Assembly (NCBI GenBank): GCA_958438955.1
Contig: CAUBTS010000035.1
Location: forward strand, 1 to 17,761
Length of the DNA: 17,761 nucleotides
Origin: an uncultured Collinsella sp.
GTDB taxonomy: Bacteria > Actinomycetota > Coriobacteriia > Coriobacteriales > Coriobacteriaceae
Reading direction: 5' to 3'
Shown here one piece after another: positions 11,452 through 17,761 of this stretch; positions within the stretch are counted from its first letter, which is position 1; each line of letters begins with the position of its first letter. The notes beneath the pieces are model-generated. The model was given only the letters and a program-made list of their open reading frames with translations. It was not told the DNA's origin and made no database searches. The position numbers and the translations under genes were made by a program.

Positions 11452-12834
11452 ATGGCCGATACCGTATCTAAGCACATCGACATGACCACCGGCTCGCTGT
11501 GGCGCAATATTCCCCTGTTCGCCTTCCCCGTAGCCGCGACGAGTATCTTGGAGCAGCTGTCGAACCTCATCGCCACGGTCATCATCGGCAACTTCTCGGG
11601 CGACCAGGGAACCCTCGCCATGGCGGCGGTCGGCTCTAATGTTCCGCTTACCAGTCTTATGCTCAACCTGTTTATCGGCATGTCGCTTGGCTCCAATGTG
11701 GTCATCGCCAACGCTATCGGCCGCAACGACCAGAACATGGTCAAACGCGCCGTCCATACCTCGATTCTTATGGCACTTGTGGGCTTTGTTGTCATCGCTC
11801 TGGGCGAGGTCTTTGCCGAGCCCATGCTCGCCGCGCTCAACGTTCCCGCCGAGACCATGCCGCTCGCTTCGCTCTATCTGCGCGTCTTTTTGCTCAGCAT
11901 GCCCTCGATCTTGCTCTACAACTTTGAGGCCGCGATCTTCCGCTCCGTCGGCATCACCCGCATGCCGTTACAGGCGCTTGCCGTGTCCACCGTCCTCAAC
12001 ATTGGCCTGGACCTCATCTTTGTCCCCGTACTTCACTGGGGCGTCGCGGGCGTCGCCATCGCCACCGCCATCGCCTACACCGTCAGCGCCGCTACGCTCT
12101 TTATCCGCCTGCTCAAGACCGACTCCGTCATCCGCGTCACCCCACGCGACTTGGCTATCGACCCCGTCGCCCTCAAGCGCATCGTCAAGATCGGCCTGCC
12201 CGCCGGCATCCAAAGCGCTGTCTTTGCCGTCGCCAACATCATCATCCAGTCCGCCATCAACAGCCTGGGCACCGAGGTCATGGCAGCATCGAGCGCCGCC
12301 ATGAGCCTGGAGTACGTGTGCTACAACCTGCTCAACAGCTTTAGCCAGGCGTGCACCACCTTTGTGGGACAAAATCACGGTGCTCGCCAGATTGACCGCT
12401 GCACCAAGACGCTCAAGGTCTGCCTGGTCGAAGGCGGTATCGTTGCACTCACCACGATCATCGTTATTGTCGGCCTGGGGCGCGAGATTCTGTCGCTGTT
12501 CAACAGCGATCCCAACATCGTCTCGATCGGCTATATCCGCGTGTGTTCGATCTTCCCGGCGTACGCCTTTAGCATGTTCTATGAAAACATGTCCGGCTAC
12601 CTGCGCGGCTTTGGCATCTCGCTCATGCCCGCCCTCATCACCATGATCTGTGTCTGCGGCATCCGCTTCTATTGGGTATTCTGCGTGTTCCCGCACTTCC
12701 GCACCTTTGCGAACATCATGATGGTCTACCCCATCAGCCTGGGCACCACGGCGTTCTTTATGGTCGTGGCGGTACTACTCTGCCACCCGGCACGCACCTA
12801 TCGCGCCACCAAAGCCAAAGCGACAGCCCGCTAA
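11452..12834 (+). CDS. MATE-family multidrug/metabolite efflux transporter
   Basis: The 460-residue polytopic protein has the two six-helix lobes of the MATE fold. Lobe one begins after MTTGSLWRNIPLFAFPVAATSILEQL and includes the typical NLIATVIIGNFSG and AAVGSNVPLTSLMLNLFIGMS stretches. Lobe two begins near VALKRIVKIGLPAGIQSAVF (about 240) with AMSLEYVCYNLLNSFSQACTTFVGQNHGA, which mirrors the first. MATE proteins export cationic drugs or metabolites using Na+ or H+ gradients in the cytoplasmic membrane. The variant resembles the DinF/NorM-like proteins common in gut anaerobes, and its substrate is unknown. The ATG at 11452 has only a weak GAGAG ribosome site. No better in-frame start is evident. 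It converges with the LysR gene, with just 27 nt between stops and no clear terminator. Confidence 0.92.
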   Translation: MADTVSKHIDMTTGSLWRNIPLFAFPVAATSILEQLSNLIATVIIGNFSGDQGTLAMAAVGSNVPLTSLMLNLFIGMSLGSNVVIANAIGRNDQNMVKRAVHTSILMALVGFVVIALGEVFAEPMLAALNVPAETMPLASLYLRVFLLSMPSILLYNFEAAIFRSVGITRMPLQALAVSTVLNIGLDLIFVPVLHWGVAGVAIATAIAYTVSAATLFIRLLKTDSVIRVTPRDLAIDPVALKRIVKIGLPAGIQSAVFAVANIIIQSAINSLGTEVMAASSAAMSLEYVCYNLLNSFSQACTTFVGQNHGARQIDRCTKTLKVCLVEGGIVALTTIIVIVGLGREILSLFNSDPNIVSIGYIRVCSIFPAYAFSMFYENMSGYLRGFGISLMPALITMICVCGIRFYWVFCVFPHFRTFANIMMVYPISLGTTAFFMVVAVLLCHPARTYRATKAKATAR

Positions 12835-12861
12835 ACGCCGCACTCAACGCCACGCCAGTCA

Positions 12862-13728
12862 TTAATTGACAATATGCGAGCTCATATAGTCGATAAAGCG
12901 CCTCGTGGCGATGGGCATGGTGTCCCAGCTGCGCCAGGCGGCCACCACGTCGCGCGAGGGGGCATGCACGATGGGCCGCACGCGAATATCGGCCCGCATG
13001 CCCTCCACAGTACGACGGTAGAGCATGCTCACGCCCAGGCCCTCCTCCACCATCGCCATGATGGTGTAGTCGTCGGTGACCTCGCTCGTCACGTGCGGCG
13101 ACAGCCCATGCGCCGCGAATGCATCGAGCACCAGACTCTGTTCGCCCTCATCCAACAGTACAAACGGCTCGGACGCCAGGTCGGCGAGCGTCACCTTTTC
13201 CTTTGCCGCCAGCGGATGCGCGGCCGGCAACAATGCCACCAACTCGTCGTGATAGACCACGCGCTTCTCGAGCCCAGCGGTAAATCCGCGCGCCGTAAAG
13301 CAAAAATCAACCACGCCATCGTGCACCCATTGAGCGTTGCGCGTGTAATCGCCCTGTTTGAGGGTGAAGCGTACGCCCGGGTGCAGCGTACCAAAGTCGC
13401 GAATCACACGCGGCAGCACGGTACGACTCACGTTGGTAAACGTCGCGATACGAATATCAGTCGAGGAGAGCCCCAGCAACTCCTGACGTTTGCCCTCAAG
13501 CTCGGCCTCGGCAGTTACGATCTGGCGCAGGTACGGCAGATACTGCTTGCCATCGCGCGTAAGCGACACGCCCTGCTTACCGCGCTCGATAAGCGTGGTA
13601 CCCAGCTCGCGCTCGAGCGCCTTGACGGCCTGGCTCACCGCGCTTTGCGTATAGCCCAGCTCGTCCGCCGCGCCCTTAAGACTGCCGCGATCGACCACCA
13701 TACAAACAATCTGATACCGCGATGCCAT
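12862..13728 (-). CDS. LysR-type transcriptional regulator
   Basis: The 288-residue protein begins with a LysR winged helix-turn-helix: RYQIVCMVVDRGSLKGAADELGYTQSAVSQAVKALERELGTTLIER (about 4-49), including the AVSQ recognition-helix signature. A periplasmic-binding-protein-like effector domain follows from about residue 90 (IRIATFTNVSRTVLPRVIRDF, ...LLPAAHPLA..., DDYTIMAMVEEGLGVSML). TGGAGG precedes the ATG at 13728. It is transcribed divergently from an EamA/DMT transporter gene across a 158-bp gap. That arrangement usually means the regulator controls the transporter and itself in response to the transported compound. The gap contains AAAACGTTTT (13754-13763), but I cannot assign a definite T-N11-A box. 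Confidence 0.93.
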   Translation of the reverse strand: MASRYQIVCMVVDRGSLKGAADELGYTQSAVSQAVKALERELGTTLIERGKQGVSLTRDGKQYLPYLRQIVTAEAELEGKRQELLGLSSTDIRIATFTNVSRTVLPRVIRDFGTLHPGVRFTLKQGDYTRNAQWVHDGVVDFCFTARGFTAGLEKRVVYHDELVALLPAAHPLAAKEKVTLADLASEPFVLLDEGEQSLVLDAFAAHGLSPHVTSEVTDDYTIMAMVEEGLGVSMLYRRTVEGMRADIRVRPIVHAPSRDVVAAWRSWDTMPIATRRFIDYMSSHIVN

Positions 13729-13753
13729 CGTGCCTCCACATCGGTGTAGCTGT

Positions 13754-13763
13754 AAAACGTTTT
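13754..13763. promoter_or_regulatory. Palindrome AAAACGTTTT in the LysR/EamA divergent gap
   Basis: This is a perfect 10-bp palindrome, 26 nt upstream of the LysR start codon and 124 nt upstream of the EamA gene. It could be part of a LysR autoregulatory site. Downstream in the same gap TCTT and AAGA flank 10 nt (around 13794-13811), a weak candidate for a second half-site pair. Neither is a textbook match. Confidence 0.3.
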
Positions 13764-13886
13764 GTCAGGGCTTTTCCCACCAACATTAGCATTTCTTAAT
13801 CATACTGAAGATACATTCGCTTTACTACATCCACATCTGGGAGCAGAATCCTTTTTGCGAAACCGTTCTGTAACAAAAGGAGTCCC

Positions 13887-14789
13887 ATGGATCGCAAAAA
13901 AGCAATCGCGCTCTCATTTTCCGTTCCCGTCGCATGGGGCTTTTCGTATCCCCTCATGAAGATCGGTATGGACAGCATGAACGCCACGAGCATCGTCGCG
14001 CTACGCTGCATCATCGCCTTTGTGGTCTGCCTGCTGCTCTTCCACAAGCACGCGTTGCGCATCAACCGCGACCTTATGGTCCGTGCCGCCATCATCGGCG
14101 CCATTATGGCAACCGAGCTCACCTGCATGTGCCTGGGCTCCAGCCTCACCTCCGCCTCCACCGCCGGCTTTTTGCAGAGCCTGACGGTCGTGATCGTGCC
14201 GTTTGCCAACGCCGCCCTGCTGCGTCGCGCCCCCGAGCGCAAAGTGCTCGTCGGCACCGCCATCGTCACCTGCGGTATGTTGTTGCTCTCGGGCGCAGAC
14301 TTTACCAGCCTGAATCCCGGCGCGATCATCATGCTGCTCTCCGCTTTTGTCTATGCCGGCCACATCATTGTGGCGAAGCGCTTTGTCGAAGATGTCAACC
14401 CGCTTGCTCTGGGCGTTTGGCAGCTGGGCTTCGGCGGCTTGTTCTCGGGCATCGCCGCATGCGTCTTTGGCGGTTTCACGCTTCCCAGTACGCCCAGCGA
14501 GATCGTCGTTGTCGTTGCCCTCGCACTCATCTGCTCTGCCTATGGCTTTATCACCCAGACGCTCGTGCAGCCCCACGTGCCCGCCGAGACCACCGGCTTC
14601 GCCTTCTCGCTCGAGCCGGTCTGCTCCGCCGTATTCTCGTTCTTCCTGGTCGGCGAGGTCCTGAGCCCCATCGCCTTCTTTGGCGCCGCCCTCATCCTCA
14701 CCGGCGTCATGGTAGCAACCGTCGAGCTTCCGCGCCTCCGTGCACATGGACAGGCTCGCATGGCAGGAGCGCCCGAGCGCGTCTCGTAG
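13887..14789 (+). CDS. EamA/DMT-superfamily transporter (10-TMS drug/metabolite type)
   Basis: The 300-residue membrane protein consists of two EamA repeats of five helices. The first runs from MDRKKAIALSFSVPVAWGFSYPLMKIGMDS through the typical ATSIVALRCIIAFVVCLLLF, TSASTAGFLQSLTVVIVPFANAALLRRAPERK and GTAIVTCGMLLLSGA. The second starts at LNPGAIIMLLSAFVYAGHIIVAKRF (about 144) and ends PAETTGFAFSLEPVCSAVFSFFLVGEVLSPIAFFGAALILTGVM. Members export amino acids, nucleobases or drugs, and the substrate here is unknown. AAAGGAG precedes the ATG at 13887. The divergent LysR gene is the obvious candidate regulator. The tail after residue 280 is polar and likely cytoplasmic. Confidence 0.92.
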   Translation: MDRKKAIALSFSVPVAWGFSYPLMKIGMDSMNATSIVALRCIIAFVVCLLLFHKHALRINRDLMVRAAIIGAIMATELTCMCLGSSLTSASTAGFLQSLTVVIVPFANAALLRRAPERKVLVGTAIVTCGMLLLSGADFTSLNPGAIIMLLSAFVYAGHIIVAKRFVEDVNPLALGVWQLGFGGLFSGIAACVFGGFTLPSTPSEIVVVVALALICSAYGFITQTLVQPHVPAETTGFAFSLEPVCSAVFSFFLVGEVLSPIAFFGAALILTGVMVATVELPRLRAHGQARMAGAPERVS

Positions 14790-14816
14790 ACCCCGCTCCT
14801 TATACAGCCGCGGCAT

Positions 14817-14837
14817 AAAGGCAACCGGTGCGCCTTT
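14817..14837 (+). terminator. Weak hairpin after the EamA transporter gene
   Basis: AAAGGC (14817-14822) and GCCTTT (14832-14837) form a six-pair stem with the loop AACCGGTGC, in the 88-bp gap before ung. It lacks a T-tract. It is followed by TACAAT (14837-14842), which could be a -10 element for ung, though no matching -35 is seen. Confidence 0.35.
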
Positions 14838-14877
14838 ACAATAGATGCCAACAGAGCATCTGCCATAAAGGAGCCCC

Positions 14878-15603
14878 ATGGACACCGCAACCCGCGATCG
14901 CAACATAGCAACTTGGTTGGGCGATGCGCCGCAGCCGGTACGTGACACCACGAACCAGCTGCTCGAGCGCATCGCCCTTTTGCGTACCGAGCAGACCATC
15001 TACCCGGCACAAGGCGACATCCTCAATGCCCTCGTCTACACGCCGGCCGACCAGGTCAAGGTCGTCATCTTGGGTCAAGACCCCTATCACGGGCCCAACC
15101 AGGCCATGGGACTGTCGTTCTCGGTCCCCGCGACGCAAACCAAGTTGCCGCCGAGCCTGCGCAACATCTATAAGGAACTCAAAGCCGATTTGGGTTGCCC
15201 CATTCCCGCCACGGGAGACCTAACACCATGGGCACAGCAGGGCGTCCTGCTCCTCAACACTACGCTCACCGTGCGCGAGCATGCCGCGAACTCGCACGCC
15301 AAACTGGGCTGGAGTACGCTCACCGACTACGTTATCGAACGCTGCTGTCAGCTGCCCCAACCGATAGTCTTTTTGGCATGGGGCCGCTTTGCCCAGCAGA
15401 TGGTCGAAGGCAAGCTCGTCGCAACTGGTGCGGGCAAGGCAACCGACAAGTTCTGCCTGGCCTCTACGCACCCCTCGCCGCTTTCGGCCAACCGTGCCAC
15501 GGCAGAACTCCCCGCCTTTATGGGGTCGCGTCCCTTCTCCGCTGCCAATCGGCTACTCGAACAGCACGGCTCGACCCCCGTCAACTGGACTTGCCTCGAC
15601 TAA
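14878..15603 (+). CDS. ung: Uracil-DNA glycosylase, family 1
   Basis: Ung removes uracil from DNA, the first step of base excision repair after cytosine deamination or dUMP incorporation. The 241-residue protein (E. coli 229) carries the water-activating motif GQDPYHGPNQAMGLSFSV beginning at residue 66, with D68 catalytic. It also has the uracil-recognition segment LLLNTTLTVREHAANSHAKLGW and the minor-groove intercalation loop HPSPLSANR, whose His is the second catalytic residue. All key residues are present, so activity is expected. AAAGGAGC precedes the ATG at 14878. A strong bidirectional terminator follows, separating it from the convergent dehydrogenase gene. Confidence 0.97.
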   Translation: MDTATRDRNIATWLGDAPQPVRDTTNQLLERIALLRTEQTIYPAQGDILNALVYTPADQVKVVILGQDPYHGPNQAMGLSFSVPATQTKLPPSLRNIYKELKADLGCPIPATGDLTPWAQQGVLLLNTTLTVREHAANSHAKLGWSTLTDYVIERCCQLPQPIVFLAWGRFAQQMVEGKLVATGAGKATDKFCLASTHPSPLSANRATAELPAFMGSRPFSAANRLLEQHGSTPVNWTCLD

Positions 15604-15617
15604 AAATCGATACATAA

Positions 15618-15651
15618 AAACGCGCCCGACGGCTTTCCATCGGGCGCGTTT
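15618..15651. terminator. Strong bidirectional terminator between ung and the SDR gene
   Basis: Perfect 12-bp GC-rich arms AAACGCGCCCGA (15618-15629) and TCGGGCGCGTTT (15640-15651) enclose a 10-nt loop with further GG/CC pairing. The minus-strand side continues into TTTTTATG, a good U-tract for the SDR/VUT transcript. The + side has only GTTTCC. Confidence 0.85.
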
Positions 15652-15652
15652 C

Positions 15653-16333
15653 CTATTCGGGCCAAATAAATTGCGTGCGGCCGGCCTCGCCACCATCGAT
15701 CAACAGACTCTGTCCGGTCATAAACCGGTTGGTCACGCCCACAAAATAGATCCACTCGGCGATCTCTTGGGCGGTGGCCCAGCGTTTAAGCGGCGTGAGC
15801 TCCATAATCTGGTTCCACAGGTGCTCGTCTTCCATCACGCAACGGTTGAGCGGCGTGATAACGCCACCCGGGTCCACACTGTTGGCGATAGCCTGCGGCG
15901 CCAGACGGTTTGCAAGGTTCTTGGTGTAGGCGATAACGCCGCCCTTGCTGGCGGCATAGGCGGGAAATTCCGATCCCGTGTGGCCGCTCGCCGAGCCCAC
16001 ATTGACCACGGAGCGAATAGCCGGCGCCGGCTTGGCAGTAAGCCCCTCCCCCACAAAGGCGTAGCGCTCGGTCACGTTGATGGTGCCACACAGGTTGGCG
16101 GCGATGTCGTCAGCCGAATCCTGCGTACCGGCAACGTTCACGATCACCTGGGGCTCAAGATCGCCTGGAAACAAGTCCGGCTCGCGTACATCAACAATCA
16201 GATGGCGGTAGCGCTCGTGTTCGATTGCCGCCGGCAGCAGATCAAAGCCCACGACCTCGTGGCCCTCGTCCAAAAAGCGCTGCACGCACGCGGCTCCGAT
16301 ACCGCCCGAAGCGCCCGTGATCAAAACCCGCAT
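15653..16333 (-). CDS. Short-chain dehydrogenase/reductase (classical SDR)
   Basis: The 226-residue protein shows the classical SDR set. The nucleotide loop TGASGGIG is at 6-13. An Asp at the end of the second strand (GFD, D31) favours NAD(H) over NADP(H). NVAG is at 66-69 and the catalytic Ser is in NVGSAS (114 or 116). Y126 and K130 form YAASK, and DPGGVITPL follows. The C-terminal GQSLLIDGGEAGRT is also typical. The substrate-binding half is slightly shorter than FabG (about 245 residues), and the specificity is unknown. Hydroxysteroid or alcohol dehydrogenase activity is possible, but nothing here proves it. The start at 16333 follows TAAGGAGCAAGT, in which the TAA is the stop of the upstream VUT transporter gene. 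The stop thus overlaps the ribosome site and the two genes are one operon. Confidence 0.9.
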   Translation of the reverse strand: MRVLITGASGGIGAACVQRFLDEGHEVVGFDLLPAAIEHERYRHLIVDVREPDLFPGDLEPQVIVNVAGTQDSADDIAANLCGTINVTERYAFVGEGLTAKPAPAIRSVVNVGSASGHTGSEFPAYAASKGGVIAYTKNLANRLAPQAIANSVDPGGVITPLNRCVMEDEHLWNQIMELTPLKRWATAQEIAEWIYFVGVTNRFMTGQSLLIDGGEAGRTQFIWPE

Positions 16334-16342
16334 ACTTGCTCC

Positions 16343-17065
16343 TTAGGCGGTTGCGTGGCGCTCAAGGTACTCGGAGCCCACATTCTCGCGCTCCCAGCCG
16401 CGCACGACCTTGTAGCCCACTGGGCTCAGGAAAACCTCGCACAGCAGCTCGGCGACGGCACCCGTCAACGAGCACATAAGGACCTGCACCCAGGTCCAGC
16501 CAAAGAACGTATGGCTCACCACAATGGCAAAGACCAAGTTGTCGATAAACTGGCCAACACCCGTAGACACATAGGAGCGGAAGGCAAAGCTCGCAAAGTT
16601 ATTCTTTTTGAGCATACGGCCGAGCGACTGGTTGAGCGTGGAGTTAACCACGGCAGAAACGAGCATTGCCAGCGAAGAGCCCAGCACCACGTACCAGGTG
16701 CCGCCGATGGTGGCGTTAAGGGCAGTGTTGACCTCGATCATGCCCGTGTCGTAGTAGGCGCCCCACATGCCGGGCGTGAGCGAGCATGCCCAAAAGCACA
16801 GGCTCACGGCCAGGTTGACCAGCAGCGCGAGGATAGAGATTTTAATGGATGCCTTGGCGCCAAAGCGCTTGCAGATCATGTCCTGGCACAAAAACGAAAC
16901 CCAGCTCACCACAAAGCCGCAATCGAGTGCCAGATACGGCAGGCTGATGAGCTCTTTGTTGGCCAGCAGGTTCATCATGATGACGCTCACGAAAAACAGC
17001 GAAACCGTTGCCGCGGGAATGCTCCGCAACAGGACCTTGTAGTCCTCCATGACCTTCTTGATCAT
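16343..17065 (-). CDS. VUT/YhhQ-family transporter (queuosine-precursor uptake, ECF-like)
   Basis: The 240-residue protein has about six hydrophobic helices. It carries the family-specific block RSYVSTGVGQFIDNLVFAIVVS (about 160-181), with the conserved Arg, Ser and the Asp after GQF, and the earlier LDCGFVVSWVSFLCQDMICKRFGAKAS segment. YhhQ/VUT (DUF165) proteins import queuosine precursors such as preQ0 and preQ1 for tRNA wobble modification. The exact ligand here is inferred from the family. AAAGGAG precedes the ATG at 17065. A promoter at 17179-17151 and a leader of about 80 nt with a hairpin and an A-rich tail precede the gene. It is followed in the same operon by an SDR. The long upstream leader suggests control at RNA level. 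Confidence 0.85.
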   Translation of the reverse strand: MIKKVMEDYKVLLRSIPAATVSLFFVSVIMMNLLANKELISLPYLALDCGFVVSWVSFLCQDMICKRFGAKASIKISILALLVNLAVSLCFWACSLTPGMWGAYYDTGMIEVNTALNATIGGTWYVVLGSSLAMLVSAVVNSTLNQSLGRMLKKNNFASFAFRSYVSTGVGQFIDNLVFAIVVSHTFFGWTWVQVLMCSLTGAVAELLCEVFLSPVGYKVVRGWERENVGSEYLERHATA

Positions 17066-17071
17066 TATGTA

Positions 17072-17121
17072 CTCCTTTGGTTTTAGGTTTAACGAGCAGG
17101 ATATCGGACCCGAACTGCTCG
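17072..17121 (-). promoter_or_regulatory. Structured leader of the VUT transporter gene, putative riboswitch-like element
   Basis: On the transcript, CGAGCAG (17121-17115) pairs perfectly with CUGCUCG (17099-17093) around a 15-nt loop. An A-rich single strand, AAACCUAAAACCAAAGGAG, then runs into the ribosome site (17078-17072). The loop contains GGGU (17111-17108), which can pair with ACCU (17088-17085) or with the ACC (17081-17079) touching the ribosome site. Either pairing gives an H-type pseudoknot. PreQ1-I riboswitches have this topology and control queuosine-precursor transporters. The conserved UAGC loop segment and AAAAAACUA tail of preQ1-I are not present, so the identification is only a hypothesis. 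Confidence 0.35.
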
Positions 17122-17150
17122 GACGCCTCGGTCTTGAGACGACGGTGGGT

Positions 17151-17179
17151 ATGATAGCCGCTCACGCGGCATCAGGCAA
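17151..17179 (-). promoter_or_regulatory. Promoter for the VUT transporter/SDR operon
   Basis: On the minus strand TTGCCT (17179-17174) is followed after exactly 17 nt by TATCAT (17156-17151), which matches the -10 consensus at five of six positions. Predicted transcription begins near 17144, leaving a leader of about 79 nt before the ATG at 17065. The promoter lies immediately downstream of the prfC terminator hairpin. Confidence 0.6.
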
Positions 17180-17182
17180 GCA

Positions 17183-17218
17183 ATCGGCGCGGCAGCCCCG
17201 CAGGACCACCGCGCCGAT
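17183..17218 (-). terminator. Putative prfC terminator hairpin
   Basis: Ten-base GC-rich arms ATCGGCGCGG (17183-17192) and CCGCGCCGAT (17209-17218) enclose a 16-nt loop. The hairpin starts three bases after the prfC stop. It is followed on the minus strand by TGCTTGCC rather than a clean T-run, so termination may be partial and some read-through into the VUT gene is possible. Confidence 0.6.
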
Positions 17219-17221
17219 ACG

Positions 17222-17761
17222 TTAAAAGGCTACGTTGCCAAACTCCGACAGGATCAGGTCGGGGTTGTGGTCGGTTGCCCAATCCACGTTCCACGGGCTC
17301 GTGAACAGCAGCAGCTTACCGCCGCGCATGTCCTCAACGCGCAGCGTGTCGCGCGTGAGCGAAAGACCCGGGATATCAATAGTGTCGGGGTCATTCTGGA
17401 TCCAGCGGATGTCCGTATAGGGCAGCGGCTGGCGACGAACCTCAACACGGTACTCGGCCTTGAGACGGCGCTCGAGCACCTCAAACTGCAGCACGCCGAC
17501 CACGCCCACAATGACGCTTTCCATGCCGGCACCCAGCTCGCGGAAGATCTGGATAGCACCCTCCTGGGCAAGCTCCTCCATACCCTTGACGAACTGCTTG
17601 CGCTTGAGCGTGTCGACCTGCGTAATGCGAGCGAACATCTCGGGGGCAAACGTCGGGATCTGCGGATACTGCACGTGGCGCTTGCCAGAGCACACGGTGT
17701 CGCCGATGCTAAAGATACCCGGATCGAACAGGCCCACGATATCGCCCGCGTACGCCTCGTC
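17222..17761 (-). CDS. prfC: Peptide chain release factor 3 (RF3), C-terminal part, cut by the window edge
   Basis: The last 179 residues of RF3 are visible and the N-terminal GTPase domain lies beyond the right edge. RF3 is a GTPase that recycles RF1/RF2 from the ribosome after termination. The visible part matches domains II-III: AGDIVGLFDPGIFSIGDT, then PTFAPEMFARI, KRKQFVKGMEELAQEGAIQIF, and the hallmark SVIVGVVGVLQFEVLERRLKAEYRVEV. It ends after HNPDLILSEFGNVAF with TAA. The C-terminal sequence is typical and shows no truncation. A hairpin follows directly, and the VUT transporter promoter lies beyond it. Confidence 0.93.
   Translation of the reverse strand, partial: DEAYAGDIVGLFDPGIFSIGDTVCSGKRHVQYPQIPTFAPEMFARITQVDTLKRKQFVKGMEELAQEGAIQIFRELGAGMESVIVGVVGVLQFEVLERRLKAEYRVEVRRQPLPYTDIRWIQNDPDTIDIPGLSLTRDTLRVEDMRGGKLLLFTSPWNVDWATDHNPDLILSEFGNVAF

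Noticed and set aside
12835..12861. GTCATTAATTGAC as a terminator between the MATE and LysR genes
   Set aside because: The arms are only four bases (GTCA/TGAC) and AT-rich, with no T-run. The stem would be too weak to terminate transcription.
15389..17086. A 565-codon open frame on the + strand across the SDR and VUT genes
   Set aside because: It begins inside ung in another frame, runs through a strong terminator, is rich in His/Arg/Gln with no recognisable fold, and lies opposite two well-supported genes.
17066..17165. A possible leader peptide frame starting with GTG at 17165 upstream of the VUT gene
   Set aside because: The start lies upstream of the predicted -10 box (17156-17151), so the RNA would not include it. 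There is also no ribosome site, and the frame runs on into the VUT gene out of phase.
1..17761. CRISPR array, tRNA or rRNA genes, insertion sequence or prophage genes
   Set aside because: No regularly spaced direct repeats with spacers, no cloverleaf-like sequence and no transposase, integrase or phage structural protein was seen. A covariance search for tRNAs was not possible, so a missed tRNA cannot be fully excluded.

Overview
The window is a GC-rich, densely coded bacterial chromosome segment. Most genes are preceded by strong AGGAGG-type ribosome binding sites. Gene content, codon use and the style of the intergenic hairpin repeats resemble a Coriobacteriia gut actinobacterium such as Collinsella. 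That assignment is inference from recalled family features, since no search could be run. I find 18 protein genes (one cut by the right edge), one of them a 47-codon membrane protein. There are no rRNA or tRNA genes, no CRISPR array and no transposase gene. No gene-free stretch exceeds 300 bases. The longest gaps are 7622-7877, which holds hairpin repeats, and 9701-9927, a divergent promoter region with one clear palindrome.

Layout. Bases 38-1870 (+): a COG0523/CobW metal GTPase, a strong terminator, then the tRNA wobble 2'-O-methyltransferase TrmL carrying an unusual internal insertion. Bases 1900-5524 (-): an Orc1/Cdc6-like AAA ATPase followed immediately by a UvrA paralogue that lacks the UvrB-binding domain. 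The pair is probably one operon, driven by a promoter built into three exact-period 10-bp repeats. Bases 5618-7621 (-): an EF-G/TetM-like translation GTPase. Bases 7878-9700: a GNAT acetyltransferase and a small Zn-finger protein transcribed divergently around an inverted repeat, then RsmJ (16S rRNA methyltransferase) and the small membrane protein. Bases 9928-11273: a four-helix membrane protein convergent with RlmA (23S rRNA methyltransferase). Bases 11452-14789: a MATE exporter, and a LysR regulator divergent from an EamA/DMT transporter. Bases 14878-17761: uracil-DNA glycosylase, then on the opposite strand prfC (RF3), a VUT/YhhQ queuosine-precursor transporter with a structured leader, and a short-chain dehydrogenase translationally close to it.

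Common threads. Translation dominates: TrmL, RsmJ, RlmA, RF3, a TetM-like GTPase and a probable queuosine-precursor transporter are all here. A second theme is short intergenic hairpins carrying a GTCCC/GGGAC core, placed at gene ends or in promoter gaps. Two of them are copies of one 35-nt element (29/35 identical), and each copy supplies the stop codon of the gene it follows.

No complete novel system is obvious. The best candidates for something undescribed are the ATPase plus UvrA-like operon with its 10-bp operator array, the stop-codon-donating hairpin repeat, and the pseudoknot-capable leader of the VUT transporter gene.
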